Source: Pseudoponticoccus marisrubri (lineage in GTDB: Bacteria > Pseudomonadota > Alphaproteobacteria > Rhodobacterales > Rhodobacteraceae). From it: a DNA stretch of 64,000 nt. Both the position numbers and the translations under genes were made by a program. Below the pieces are notes generated by a model, which saw nothing but the letters and a program-made list of their open reading frames with translations, had not been told where the DNA came from and made no database searches. Position 1 is the stretch's first letter, and each line of letters opens with the position of its first letter. Positions 7,570 through 18,539 of this stretch are shown here, piece after piece. The DNA lies in contig NZ_LPXO01000011.1 in NCBI RefSeq assembly GCF_001482405.1, positions 1 to 64,000 on the forward strand, read 5' to 3'.

Positions 7570-8436
7570 GGCTCAGGACTCATGGCCAGTAGATGACCGT
7601 AGCGGCGAGGGCGATTGCTGACGGGAAGACTGGTGGGCTTCGGTCGTAGCGCGTGGCGACGCGTCGCCAGTCCTTGAGCCTGCCGAACATGATTTCGATC
7701 CTGTCGCGTCGTTTGTCGCGGCGCTTGTCATGCTTCACCGGTGTCTTCCGCTGCTTCCGGCCGGGGATTCGGGCGTGTATCCCTTTGTCTTTCAACGTTT
7801 CTCGGAACCAGTCGGCGTCGTAGCCGCAATCCCCAAGCAGCCGGTCGACATCGGGCAGACTGTTGCAAGGCGCTCGCGCACCGATGTCGTCGCTGACCTG
7901 TCCTGCCGTTTCGAACAGATAGAGAGGCCGTCCCTGTCTGTCGCAGATGGCATGCAATTTCGTGTTCATGCCGCCCTTGGTCCGTCCGGTCAGGCGACCG
8001 CGCCCTCCTTTTTGACGCCCAGACTGGACGTCGTGCGGTGGGCCTTCAGGTGGGCCGAGTCGATCATCACGGTCTTTTTCTTGCCGTGCCCGGCAGCTAG
8101 CCCCGCCATCATCTTCGCGAAGATGCCTTGTTCGTGGCTTCTCTCGAACCGGTGGCGTTCGGCCACTCACCTACAGCGCTTCCAACGGTTGTAGAGCGTC
8201 TTGTGGGGGCCGTATGCCGCAGGCGAATCACGCCGTCGCAACACGTTGCGATTGATGAAGATCATTCCGCTGAGGACACGCCGGTCATCGACGCGCGCCT
8301 TGCCGTGGGGTTTCGAAAAGTAGGGTTCCAGATGCGCCATCTGCGCGTCGCTCAGCCAGAAACGAACAGACATGTCATCGCTTTGTTATCGCGCGGTGAA
8401 TCATGCGCTTCAACCGAAATCAATGGGTCCTGACCC
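7570..8436 (-). mobile_element. IS5-family insertion sequence (IS427-like), inactive
   Basis: The element is about 867 bp. Its ends form an imperfect inverted repeat: read inwards, the left end is GGCTCAGGACTCAT and the right end GGGTCAGGACCCAT. The dinucleotide TA lies immediately outside both ends (7568-7569 and 8437-8438), as expected for this group's short target duplication. It carries one broken minus-strand transposase. It sits 59 bp from the IS3-family element and forms part of the right edge of the islet. Confidence 0.75.
7580..8373 (-). pseudogene. IS5-family transposase, disrupted
   Basis: Minus-strand frames read MSVRFWLSDAQMAHLEPYF..., then YNRWKR followed by a premature stop, then GIFAKMMAGLAAGHGKKK and MIDSAHLKAHRT (first catalytic Asp), and after a second frame change GRTKGGMNTKLHAICD, LLGDCGYDADW and IEIMFGRLKDWRRVATRYD (last catalytic Glu). 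The second frame change may be the programmed frameshift of IS427-type elements. The first stop, with an extra stretch of roughly 30-40 nt after RWKR compared with the family pattern I know, is a lesion. All DDE segments are present but cannot be translated as one protein. Confidence 0.8.
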
Positions 8437-8495
8437 TACACCCGCGAAACCTCGCTTTTTGTATTCCAACGACGCGCGCATCAAGGGGCTCTTTG

Positions 8496-9745
8496 TGGAG
8501 TGGTTCCAGATTTCCGGACAGCTTGACGGCTGATCTAAGGTGTGTCTGGTTTCGTTTTCATGCCGCCAATTTCTGATCTCGACCGGCACAGTATGCCTCC
8601 CTGGGTGTTCGCCGCTCAAGGGCTGTGTGAGGCCGCTCAGTGTTGTAGAAGGCCATCCAGTCGCGGATGACACGGTTTGCCTTGAAGCCGTCGGTCAACT
8701 CTTCGAGATAGATCGCCTCCTGCTTCAATGAGCGCCACAGCCGCTCGATGAAGATGTTGTCCATGCAGCGGCTGCGTCCATCCATTGAGATCCGCACGCC
8801 CGCCTCGGTCAGCGTGGTGATCCATGCCGAGCCGGTGAACTGCGAGCCCTGGTCGGTATTCATGATCGCGGGTGGGCCGAACCGGGCAATCGCCTCCTTC
8901 AGCGCCTCGACGCAGAAGTCGGCATGCATCGTGTTCGACAGCCGCCAGCTCAGCACCTTGCGCATCGCCCAGTCCATGATCGCCCCGAGGTAGAGGAAGC
9001 CGCGCTTTACGGGCACGAAGGGGATGTCGGCGCACCAGACCTGGTTGGGGCGGTCGATCACCATGCCTCTCAGGAGATACGGATAGACCGGGTGCTGCGG
9101 GTGTGGCTGGCTGGTCCTCGGGCGCTTGTAGATCGCCTCAAGGCCCATCTTGGCCATCAACCTGCGCGCGCGGTGACGTCCGGCGATGATCCCCTCAAGG
9201 CGCAGGTAGGCCGCGATCTGGCGGGACCCGAAGAACGGATATCGGGTGAACACGCGGTCGATGGCCTTCATCAACTGCAGCGTCGCCGCATCGATCCCAA
9301 CCGGCGCTTAGTAGAATGCGGATCGGTTCAGTTGCACCAGCCGACATTGCTGCTTAGCTCGGGATGGTCCCGGCGGATCATCGTCTTCTTCTTTGCCGGG
9401 CTCATTTCTTGAGCCCTCGAGACAAAAAACGTTCTCGACAGCCAGCCTCCCGATCTTGGCATGAAGCTCCTTCACCTCCGCCTCGGTCGGGCCATCCGCC
9501 TTGCCGCCTCGGGCGAACACGTCGGCCATGCCGTCTACCGCCTGCCGCTTCCACGTGCTCACCTGGTTCGGAAGCACCTGGTGATTCGCCGCGATCTCCT
9601 GCACCGTGCGGTCGCCCCGCAGCCCCTCAAGCGCAACCTAAGCCTTGAACCGGTCCGTCAACTTCCGGCGTTTCGCCATCTCGTATCCCTCCAACACGTT
9701 CGGGATACACCTTAGCTCGCTGTCCAGTTTCCCGGGACCACTTCA
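8496..9745 (-). mobile_element. IS3-family insertion sequence, degenerate
   Basis: About 1250 bp. The ends match as inverted repeats: inwards from the left TGGAGTGGTTCC then GGACAGC and CTAAGGTGT; inwards from the right TGAAGTGGTCCC then GGACAGC and CTAAGGTGT. The trinucleotide TTG flanks both ends (8493-8495 and 9746-9748), a 3-bp target duplication. Its right end lies 10 bp from the thyX stop codon, exactly where base composition rises to the core-genome level. Confidence 0.8.
8558..9679 (-). pseudogene. IS3-family transposase orfA/orfB, disrupted
   Basis: orfA starts MAKRRKLTDRFKA and is stopped at once by a TAG, then continues VALEGLRGDRTVQEIAANHQV, a helix-turn-helix. After RLAVEN the frame is shifted, and NRSAFY ends in a TAA before APVGIDAATLQ. 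From 9274 to 8558 the rve integrase core of orfB is open: WCADIPFVPV (Asp), IMNTDQGSQFTG (Asp) and MDNIFIERLWRSLKQE (Glu). At least two nonsense codons and one frameshift make it non-functional, although the catalytic half is intact. Confidence 0.8.
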
Positions 9746-9755
9746 TTGCGCCCGG

Positions 9756-10661
9756 TCAGTCAAGCAGCCTGGCGAACTCACGCCATTCGCCCTTGGACAT
9801 GCCCGAATTCTCTTGCGTGACTTCTTCGCCCTTGAGCATGCGGCGCAGGCAGTCCAGCGCGGTGGCGCTGAGGGTGGCGCCGCCCATGCGGTAATCCTCG
9901 AAGGCGCGATAGGCGAAGGGCACCCAGTCGGCGACGATGCGACAGATCTCCTCGGCGTAAACCCGAATTTCATACTGGGCATGGTCATCTGCCCGCAGGC
10001 GCAGGAAATGCAGGAGGTTGTGAAGGTCGGTTTTCCAGTACCACTGGGTATAGACATTGGCGGGCAGGTTCATCCGGGCCAGTTCCCGGGCAAGCCCCTG
10101 TTGCCCCTCGGTCGAGATCATCTCTTCGTAATGGTCATAGGCGCGCATGCTGTCCTCGGTCAGCCAGCGCAGCACGCGGGCGGCCTCGTCGCCCGCCAGC
10201 GCCGCGCCGCGGCCCTGGTTGTTGACCTGCGACTGCGCGGCCAGCGCGTCCGGCGCGGGGATGTAGAACTCGCGGTCGAGAATCGAGTAGCGGGCCGAGT
10301 ACTCGTTCACGTTGGCGGTGCGGTGCCGGATCCATTGCCGCGCGACGAAGACGGGCAGCTTCACATGCAGCTTGATCTCGCACATCTCGAACGGGGTGGA
10401 GTGCCAGTGCCGCATCAGGTAGCGGATCAGCCCCTCGTCATTCGAGACCGACTTGGTGCCGCGCCCGTAGGACACGCGCGCCGCCTGGCAGATCGCCGCG
10501 TCATCGCCCATGTAGTCGACGACGCGGACGAATCCGTGGTCGAGTACGGGGTACGCTGTGTAGAGATGTGCCTCCATGCCCGGCGCGGTGGCGCGCAGGG
10601 TCGGCACGCTCTGGTTGCGCAGGGCCTCGATCTCGTCCTGCTGGTCGCGCGACAGGGGCAT
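9756..10661 (-). CDS. thyX: FAD-dependent thymidylate synthase ThyX
   Basis: 301 residues. It makes dTMP from dUMP using methylenetetrahydrofolate and NADPH with FAD, replacing ThyA. The ThyX signature [15 protein letters not shown] is present, together with [13 protein letters not shown] and [16 protein letters not shown]. The start at 10661 ([14 protein letters not shown]) gives the usual family length; the much longer open frame upstream is antisense to the lipoprotein gene. Its 3' end is intact although an IS element inserted only 10 bp downstream, which also separates it from any former downstream partner. It is divergent from the Slam lipoprotein gene. Confidence 0.95.
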   Translation of the reverse strand: MPLSRDQQDEIEALRNQSVPTLRATAPGMEAHLYTAYPVLDHGFVRVVDYMGDDAAICQAARVSYGRGTKSVSNDEGLIRYLMRHWHSTPFEMCEIKLHVKLPVFVARQWIRHRTANVNEYSARYSILDREFYIPAPDALAAQSQVNNQGRGAALAGDEAARVLRWLTEDSMRAYDHYEEMISTEGQQGLARELARMNLPANVYTQWYWKTDLHNLLHFLRLRADDHAQYEIRVYAEEICRIVADWVPFAYRAFEDYRMGGATLSATALDCLRRMLKGEEVTQENSGMSKGEWREFARLLD

Positions 10662-10847
10662 GGCGATTCCTTTCCCACTAGATGAGTCGGAGTGGACTAT
10701 ATCTGGGGGCTGGGGTGCGGGCCACCGCAATGGACGGTGGGACGGATTTGCCTCAGTTTTGCCTTGGAAAAGCCTGATGCAATTGACTTTTAGCGGACCC
10801 GCCCGCAGGCTGTGGACAAAATAACAGGCAAGACCTGAGGCAGCAGC

Positions 10848-11846
10848 ATGTATCGTATTCTTATGGCGCTCGCATTTGCGGGCGCAGTGGGCGCTTGCGC
10901 CACGTCGGGCGGGGACAACAATGACACCCCCGTGGGCTCCGACCAGTTCGACGGCGTGGGCTCGGGGGCGCAGCCCTTGATCGACGAGCCGGAACCGGAA
11001 TCCGAGACGCCCGATGCCGACCCCGATCCCGCCACAAGTCCCAACGTCTACGCGACCGAAGCGAATGGCGATCTCACCATGAACGACGTGGATTTCGATC
11101 CTGCGACGGGCGAGCTGGTGCTGAACAACATGCCCTTCGACGGCAGCGACAACCTCTACATGCGCGACGCCGGGACCTCGGCTGCGCTGAATACCGCGAC
11201 GGGGACGGATTTCGACGTCTATCGCAACGTGGCCGGGCCCTCGAACTACTACGCGGTGTTCCGGCGTTCGCCCAACGGCTTTGCCCATGTGGCCGCCGCG
11301 GGTACCGACCGCTATGTCAGCTTCGGCTTTGGCGGGGCCGGGGCCGAGCGGCTCTCGGGCAGCGGCGCCCTGCCGCGCGCCAATGAGGAATATGTGTTCA
11401 ACGGCGAATACGCTGCGGTGCGCACGATCATCGATCCCGATACCGGGTCGCGAGTGCAATACGTGGCCGGCACCTCGCGGATTCAGGTGGATATCGAAGA
11501 TCTTGATGATACCGGCGCGGTCGAGGGCGTGATCGTCGACCGGCGCTTCTTCGACGCCAATGGCGTGCAGATCAACGCGCTGGACGATGTCGACTTCATC
11601 AGCCTCGCCACGTCGCAGATCAATTTCGACAACTGGACCATCGATTCCTCCTCTGCCAGCGTGATCCAGTCCAACGAGGTCAAGGCCACGGGGACCTGGG
11701 AAGGCCTGCTGGCCGGCCCGAACGGCGAGGAGGTCGCCGGCATCGTGGTGGTCGAAGGCACCGGCCCGGTGGGGATCGACCCGGCCACCGGCGATCTGAT
11801 CGAGGTCTCGGTCCGGGAATCCGGCACCTTCGTCGGGACGCGGTAA
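10848..11846 (+). CDS. Slam-dependent-type surface lipoprotein (TbpB-like barrel)
   Basis: 332 residues. The N-terminus [17 protein letters not shown] is a lipoprotein signal with lipidation at Cys17. A long acidic, low-complexity linker (about 20-60, many Asp/Glu/Pro) precedes a beta-rich body, and the C-terminal part ([22 protein letters not shown]..., ending GTFVGTR) resembles the eight-stranded TbpB/hemophilin-type barrel typical of Slam clients. It lies 8 bp upstream of a Slam-type translocator gene, the normal client-translocator arrangement. Known Slam clients capture iron, haem or complement factors at the surface; the ligand here is unknown. No cognate TonB receptor is adjacent. Confidence 0.68.
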   Translation: MYRILMALAFAGAVGACATSGGDNNDTPVGSDQFDGVGSGAQPLIDEPEPESETPDADPDPATSPNVYATEANGDLTMNDVDFDPATGELVLNNMPFDGSDNLYMRDAGTSAALNTATGTDFDVYRNVAGPSNYYAVFRRSPNGFAHVAAAGTDRYVSFGFGGAGAERLSGSGALPRANEEYVFNGEYAAVRTIIDPDTGSRVQYVAGTSRIQVDIEDLDDTGAVEGVIVDRRFFDANGVQINALDDVDFISLATSQINFDNWTIDSSSASVIQSNEVKATGTWEGLLAGPNGEEVAGIVVVEGTGPVGIDPATGDLIEVSVRESGTFVGTR

Positions 11847-11854
11847 GCGCCGCG

Positions 11855-13228
11855 ATGCGCATGTTCCGCCGCAGCGCGGCGCGGCTGGCGCTGATCGCCG
11901 CGCTGGCCGCGCCCCCGCCCGCCGCCGCCACCGGCGAGGAGACGCGGCTGAGCCTGTCCGAGGCGCGCGGCGCGGCCGCCCGCCTGCTGCACGAGGGGCG
12001 CGCCGCCTCGGCGCTGGTGCTGGCCGATGGCGTGCTGCTGGGCGACCCGGATGACGTGCAGGGCCTGCTGCTGCGCTCGCGCGCGCTGCGCGACATGGGC
12101 CGCCCGGACGACGCGCTGGAGGCCGCGCAGGCGGCCTGGCAGCAGGCCGGGACGGGGCGCGACCGGTTCTTTACCGCGATGGTGCTGGCACAGGCGCAGG
12201 CCTCGGGCGGCAACAAGGCCGTGGCGCAATACTGGCTGCGCCGTGCCGCGCAGATCGCGCCGGATGACCGCTTGCGTGCCGTGGCGGTGCGCGACTTCCG
12301 CCACGTGCGGCGGATCACGCCCTGGCGTCTGTCGGTGGACCTGACCTTCCAGCCCTCCGACAACATCAACGGCGCGCCCAAGACCAACACCTTCACCTTT
12401 GCCGGGTTGCCCTTCGTCAACCCCACCGCCGTCCCGGTCTCGGGGCTGCGCTACGGGGCCGACGTGGATTACGTCTACCGGGTCGGGCTCGACAAGTCCT
12501 CGCGCCTGAATCTCGGTGTCGGGCTCGAGGTCGAGCGGGTGCGGCTGTCTTCCTCGGCCAAGCGCAAGCTGCCGGGATTGCGCGCCTCGGATTTTCGCGA
12601 GGATGCGCTGAGCCTGTCGCTGGGCTATGAGCGGCGCGGTGGCGAGGGGCGCTGGCTGGGCGCGGCCGAGCTGTCGGTGACGCGCCGCTGGGTGGCCGGG
12701 GAGTTGCTCTCCGATGCGCTGCGGCTGCAGCTGTCGCATGACCGCGTGCTGGCCCCGCGCTGGGAGATGGGCGCGCGCCTCGCCGGCGAGCGCGACCATC
12801 GCCACGATCTGGCCGCGCGCTCCTCCACCAGCACCGAGCTGGGCTTCGACCTGACGCATCGCTTCGATCATGGGGCGCTGCGGCTGGACCTGATGGGGGC
12901 CGAGACCCGGTCCGACAGCCGCTCGATCGCGCGCGACACCCGCCGCGTGGCGCTGGCCTATGCGTTGGCCCGGCCGGTCAAGGGGATGCTGCCGCGCGTT
13001 GTGGCCAGCTACGAAGAGGTGGATTTCGACCTCGCCCCGGCCAGTTTCTGGACCGAGCCGCGGCGCGACCGCGAATACGGCCTGGCGCTGGACGTGCTGC
13101 TGCCCGGGCTCGACTATTACGGCTTTGCCCCGGAAATCGGCGTGTCCTGGAGCGACCGGCGCTCGAATTACAGCCTGTACGAGACCGAGGGCACGGATCT
13201 GCGGCTGGGGCTGCGCTCGGTCTTCTGA
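11855..13228 (+). CDS. Slam-type surface lipoprotein assembly modifier (TPR plus outer-membrane barrel)
   Basis: 457 residues. A signal peptide (to about residue 26) is followed by helical TPR-like repeats (about 30-140: [45 protein letters not shown]). From [18 protein letters not shown] to the C-terminal Phe the chain is alternating beta strands, ending [12 protein letters not shown] with the terminal Phe required by BamA. This matches the Slam/DUF560 architecture: periplasmic TPR domain and 14-strand barrel that moves lipoproteins to the outer leaflet. The lipoprotein 8 bp upstream is the probable client. Slam is best known from Neisseria, Moraxella and Acinetobacter; the alphaproteobacterial form is less studied. 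Confidence 0.75.
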   Translation: MRMFRRSAARLALIAALAAPPPAAATGEETRLSLSEARGAAARLLHEGRAASALVLADGVLLGDPDDVQGLLLRSRALRDMGRPDDALEAAQAAWQQAGTGRDRFFTAMVLAQAQASGGNKAVAQYWLRRAAQIAPDDRLRAVAVRDFRHVRRITPWRLSVDLTFQPSDNINGAPKTNTFTFAGLPFVNPTAVPVSGLRYGADVDYVYRVGLDKSSRLNLGVGLEVERVRLSSSAKRKLPGLRASDFREDALSLSLGYERRGGEGRWLGAAELSVTRRWVAGELLSDALRLQLSHDRVLAPRWEMGARLAGERDHRHDLAARSSTSTELGFDLTHRFDHGALRLDLMGAETRSDSRSIARDTRRVALAYALARPVKGMLPRVVASYEEVDFDLAPASFWTEPRRDREYGLALDVLLPGLDYYGFAPEIGVSWSDRRSNYSLYETEGTDLRLGLRSVF

Positions 13229-13337
13229 GCGGGTTTCGGGGTTTTCTTCCCGGCCGGAAAGCCCAAGTATAGCGTCGGCAAAGCGGGCCCGTCCGGGCGC
13301 GCGCAGACAGACATGACAGACATGACAGGAGAGACCG

Positions 13338-13772
13338 ATGGGCATCACCTATCTGCACACGATGGTCCGGGTGAAGGATCTCGACAAATCCATCGAATTC
13401 TACAAGCTTCTGGGGCTGGTGGAGCGCCGCCGCATCGACAACGAGAAGGGCCGCTTCACGCTGGTCTTCCTCTGCCCGCCGGACCAGGCGGATGGCCATG
13501 CGGATGTCGAGCTGACCTACAACTGGGACGGCGATGACGCGTTGCCCTCGGATTCGCGCCATTTCGGGCACCTCGCCTACACGGTTCCGGACATCTACGA
13601 GATGTGCGCCAAGCTGCAGGAGGCCGGCGTCACCATCAACCGTCCGCCGCGCGACGGGCACATGGCCTTCGTCCGCTCGCCCGACAACATCTCGGTCGAG
13701 CTGCTGCAGCAGGGTGACGCGCTGCCGCCGCAGGAACCCTGGGCCAGCATGGAGAACACGGGGCATTGGTGA
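13338..13772 (+). CDS. gloA: Lactoylglutathione lyase (glyoxalase I)
   Basis: 144 residues. It isomerises the hemithioacetal of methylglyoxal and glutathione to S-lactoylglutathione. Family signatures are clear: YLHTMVRVKDLDKSIEFY with the metal-binding His, ELTYNWD with the Glu ligand, HFGHLAYTVPDIYE with the second His and PDNISVELLQ with the second Glu. AGGAGAG lies upstream. Its stop overlaps the GTG start of the next gene (GTGA), linking it to two DUF1194 genes with no obvious metabolic connection. Confidence 0.93.
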   Translation: MGITYLHTMVRVKDLDKSIEFYKLLGLVERRRIDNEKGRFTLVFLCPPDQADGHADVELTYNWDGDDALPSDSRHFGHLAYTVPDIYEMCAKLQEAGVTINRPPRDGHMAFVRSPDNISVELLQQGDALPPQEPWASMENTGHW

Positions 13773-14464
13773 CCCGGGCGCTGCTGGCGCTGTGTCTCGC
13801 GCTCGCGCCGGTCGCGGGCGCGGCGCAGTGCCGGCTGGCGCTTCTTCTGGCGCTTGACGTCTCCTCCTCGGTCGATGCGCGCGAATACGCGTTGCAGCGA
13901 GACGGGGTGGCGTCGGCGCTGGTCTCCGACAGTGTGCAGGGGGCGATCCTGCAGGGCGGCGGCGCGGTCGCGCTGGGGATCTACGAATGGTCCGGGCGGC
14001 GCCAGTCGGTTGTGCTGCAGGACTGGGTCACGCTGCGCAGCGCCGCGGACATCGCCGCCGTGGCCGAGCGGCTGCGCGGGGCTTCGCGGTCGTTCCGGCG
14101 CTTTCCCACCGCGCTGGGATATGCGCTGGGGTTCGGGGCCACGATGATGCAGCGGGCCCCCGAATGCGACCGGCAGGTGATCGACGTGTCGGGTGACGGC
14201 ATCACCAATGACGGGTTCTGGCCGCAGCTGGCCTATCGTCACTTCCCCTTCGAGCGGATCACGGTGAACGGGCTGGCGGTGCTGGGCGCCGACCCTGCTG
14301 TGGTCGATCATTTCGAGTTCGAGGTTCTGCACGGGCCCGGCGCCTTTCTCGAGACCGCCGAAGGTTACGAGGGCTATGCCCGGGCCATGGAGCGCAAGCT
14401 TTATCGCGAGATCCAGGATCGCGTGGTCGGGCAGGGGCTGCCCCGGCCGGAGACGCCGGGATGA
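13769..14464 (+). CDS. DUF1194 / VWFA-like secreted protein, first copy
   Basis: 231 residues with an N-terminal signal peptide (TRALLALCLALAPVAGAA). The mature chain begins with a MIDAS-like LALDVSSSVDAREY (DxSxS), followed by CDRQVIDVSGDGITNDG, the second metal-site segment of a von Willebrand A fold, and ends in FADFEAAM-like GYARAMERKLYREI. DUF1194 proteins are common and uncharacterised in alphaproteobacteria; divalent-cation-dependent protein binding in the periplasm is inferred from the fold. GTG at 13769 is preferred over TTG at 13766 because it gives GTGA coupling to gloA. It overlaps the second copy by four bases. Confidence 0.8.
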   Translation: MTRALLALCLALAPVAGAAQCRLALLLALDVSSSVDAREYALQRDGVASALVSDSVQGAILQGGGAVALGIYEWSGRRQSVVLQDWVTLRSAADIAAVAERLRGASRSFRRFPTALGYALGFGATMMQRAPECDRQVIDVSGDGITNDGFWPQLAYRHFPFERITVNGLAVLGADPAVVDHFEFEVLHGPGAFLETAEGYEGYARAMERKLYREIQDRVVGQGLPRPETPG

Positions 14465-15150
14465 AGGCGCTGGCCCTGGTCGCTGCGCTGATGGCCGGAT
14501 CGGCGGAGGCGGCGTGCCGGCAGGCGCTGGCGCTGGGGCTGGATGTCTCGGGCTCGGTCGATGCACGCGAATACCGGTTGCAGATGGACGGGCTGGCCGC
14601 GGCGCTGACGCATCCGGAGGTGCGCGCGGCCTTCCTCGCGCTGCCGGAGACGCCCGTGGCGCTGGCCGTCTTCGAATGGAGCGGGCCGGGTCACCATCGG
14701 GTGGTGCTGGACTGGACCGATGTCACCGGGCCCGACAGCCTGGCGCAGATCGCCGGGCATCTGCGCGGCGTGGCGCGGGTGGAGGCCGAGGCCTCGACCG
14801 CGATCGGTACGGCGAAGCGCTTCGGCGCGGCCCTGCTGGCGCGGCGACCCGGCTGCTGGCGCGACGTGCTGGACCTGTCGGGCGACGGCATGTCCAATAC
14901 CGGGCCGCGGCCCCGTGACGTCCGGGCGCCCGGGATCACCGTGAACGGGCTGGTGATCGGCACGGGCGGCGCGGACGGCATCGGGGCGCTGGCCAATTAC
15001 TACCGCGACAAGGTCATCTCGGGGCCCGATGCCTTTGTCGAGACCGCGCTTGGCTTCGCCGATTTCGAGGCGGCCATGGTGCGCAAGCTCAAGCGCGAAT
15101 TGCAGGTGCAGGTCGTCTCGCAGGTCACGGGCACAGCGGCCGCTCAGTAG
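14461..15150 (+). CDS. DUF1194 / VWFA-like secreted protein, second copy
   Basis: 229 residues, a tandem paralogue of the previous gene. Signal peptide to about residue 18, then LGLDVSGSVDAREYRLQMDGLAAAL (MIDAS DxSxS), a Trp/Ser/Gly strand FEWSGPG as in copy one, LDLSGDGMSNTG and a C-terminal ADFEAAMVRKLKREL helix. ATG start within the upstream stop (ATGA). The last seven bases overlap the 3' end of the convergent ldtR gene, so the two transcripts are complementary at their ends. Confidence 0.8.
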   Translation: MKALALVAALMAGSAEAACRQALALGLDVSGSVDAREYRLQMDGLAAALTHPEVRAAFLALPETPVALAVFEWSGPGHHRVVLDWTDVTGPDSLAQIAGHLRGVARVEAEASTAIGTAKRFGAALLARRPGCWRDVLDLSGDGMSNTGPRPRDVRAPGITVNGLVIGTGGADGIGALANYYRDKVISGPDAFVETALGFADFEAAMVRKLKRELQVQVVSQVTGTAAAQ

Positions 15151-15641
15151 ATGTAGCGGATCTGGTCGGTCCAGTAGCGTTCGACGCGGCGCAGCGCGCT
15201 GGTGATCTCGTCGATGCCGTCGAGGCTGAGTACACCCTTGCCCTGCAACCCCTCGGCATGGCGGGCAAAGAGCCCCGCGACGATGTTGCGGATCTCGCGC
15301 CCGCTTTGCGTCAGCCGCACCCGGACCGAGCGGCGGTCGATCTCGCAGCGCTGGTGGTGCATGTAGCCCATCTCGACCAGCTTCTTGAGATTGTAGCTGA
15401 CATTGCTGCCCTGGTAGTAGCCGCGGGACTTCAGCTCGCCGGCGGTGACCTCGTTTTCGCCGATATTGAACAGCAGCAGCGCCTGCACCGCGTTCACGTC
15501 GATGATGCCCAGCCGCTCGAACTCGTCCTTGATGACGTCGAGCAGCAGGCGGTGCAGCCGTTCGACCAGGCTCAGCGCTTCGAGGTAGCTCGCCATGAAG
15601 CCCTGCTGGGAGCCCTTGTCCATGGACGAATGAATGCTCAT
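15144..15641 (-). CDS. ldtR: LdtR-type MarR-family transcriptional regulator
   Basis: 165 residues from the ATG at 15641. A winged-helix MarR domain covers most of the protein: VNAVQALLLFNIGENEVTAGELKSRGYYQGSNVSYNLKKL is the recognition helix region and CEIDRRSVRVRLTQSG the wing. This matches LdtR, which in Liberibacter and rhizobia controls an L,D-transpeptidase gene and osmotic or cell-wall stress; no transpeptidase lies in this window. The start was chosen because GGAG lies nine bases upstream and the length then equals the family's. That ribosome binding site is inside a perfect inverted repeat (15650-15678), suggesting translational or autogenous control. Confidence 0.82.
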   Translation of the reverse strand: MSIHSSMDKGSQQGFMASYLEALSLVERLHRLLLDVIKDEFERLGIIDVNAVQALLLFNIGENEVTAGELKSRGYYQGSNVSYNLKKLVEMGYMHHQRCEIDRRSVRVRLTQSGREIRNIVAGLFARHAEGLQGKGVLSLDGIDEITSALRRVERYWTDQIRYIY

Positions 15642-15649
15642 TTCACATG

Positions 15650-15678
15650 ATCTCCGCCTGTGTTGTTTCAGCGGAGAT
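15650..15678 (-). promoter_or_regulatory. Inverted repeat covering the ldtR ribosome binding site
   Basis: Perfect 8-bp arms ATCTCCGC (15650-15657) and GCGGAGAT (15671-15678) separated by 13 nt. In the ldtR mRNA the arm next to the start contains the GGAG ribosome binding site, so folding would hide it. As DNA it could equally be the dimer operator of LdtR. Confidence 0.5.
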
Positions 15679-15741
15679 TTCAGGAAAAACCCCAATATCC
15701 GGTTAAACCGCGACGAAGTCCGGAAAAATTGCGCATGTATC

Positions 15742-15763
15742 GCGGGCAATGGTTAATGCCCGC
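15742..15763 (-). terminator. Possible terminator after sdhE
   Basis: Inverted repeat GCGGGCA / TGCCCGC with an 8-nt loop, 16 bp past the sdhE stop. A T-rich run follows only after about 15 nt on the minus strand, so it is a weak intrinsic terminator at best. Confidence 0.35.
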
Positions 15764-15778
15764 CAAAGGCGGTGGGGC

Positions 15779-18127
<2,349 letters not shown>

Positions 18128-18130
18128 GCG

Positions 18131-18406
18131 CTAGTCGCGGCCCAGATGCGCCCGGGCCCGGGCGCGCAGGTCCGCCACCAGCGTGCTGTTCGCGGCTTCC
18201 CACGCCTTGAACCCGGCATAGCCCTCGCGGATCTGCGCCGCCCGCGCCGGCGAGCCCTGCCGCGCATGGGGCTTCTCGACGAAATGCATCTTGAGCCGCT
18301 CGTAATTGGCCATGCAGCGGGTGACCTCATCCGCATCCAGCCCGCGCGTCGCGGCGGCCTGGTCGCAAAGATAGTAGAGACTGATGAGCGCGGTGAACTG
18401 GGACAT
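18131..18406 (-). CDS. Small conserved hypothetical protein
   Basis: 91 residues, helical, beginning MSQFTALISLYYLCDQAAATRG. The first helix is moderately hydrophobic but ends with charged residues, so a signal peptide is doubtful. Middle and C-terminal parts are Ala/Arg-rich helices (YERLKMHFVEK, AAQIREGYAGFKAW). No domain recognised. Single-gene unit between a convergent gene and a dispersed repeat at 18482. Confidence 0.6.
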   Translation of the reverse strand: MSQFTALISLYYLCDQAAATRGLDADEVTRCMANYERLKMHFVEKPHARQGSPARAAQIREGYAGFKAWEAANSTLVADLRARARAHLGRD

Positions 18407-18481
18407 GCCGCAGTCTTGCCAATCGCACCCCGCCTGTCGAGACCGGCTGGATCAAACGTGATCGCCGCGGACGTCGTACGG

Positions 18482-18519
18482 CGCTCGTGCCTGCGGCACC
18501 TCGCCCCGCCCACCGTCCC
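18482..18519. repeat. Dispersed 38-nt repeat, copy 1
   Basis: Matches 43569-43606 at 37 of 38 positions in the same orientation. It starts CGCTCGTGCCTGCGGCAC, which contains the hairpin GTGCC-TGC-GGCAC, and ends CACCGTCCC. It lies in the gap between the small gene at 18131 and the 3' end of the amidase gene. Confidence 0.8.
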
Positions 18520-18539
18520 GCGGCGCCCGGACCGGGCCG

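Noticed and set aside
1-9745. Composite transposon carrying the hydrolase islet
   Set aside because: The elements at the two ends belong to different families or show no matching ends, and target duplications flank each right-hand IS separately.
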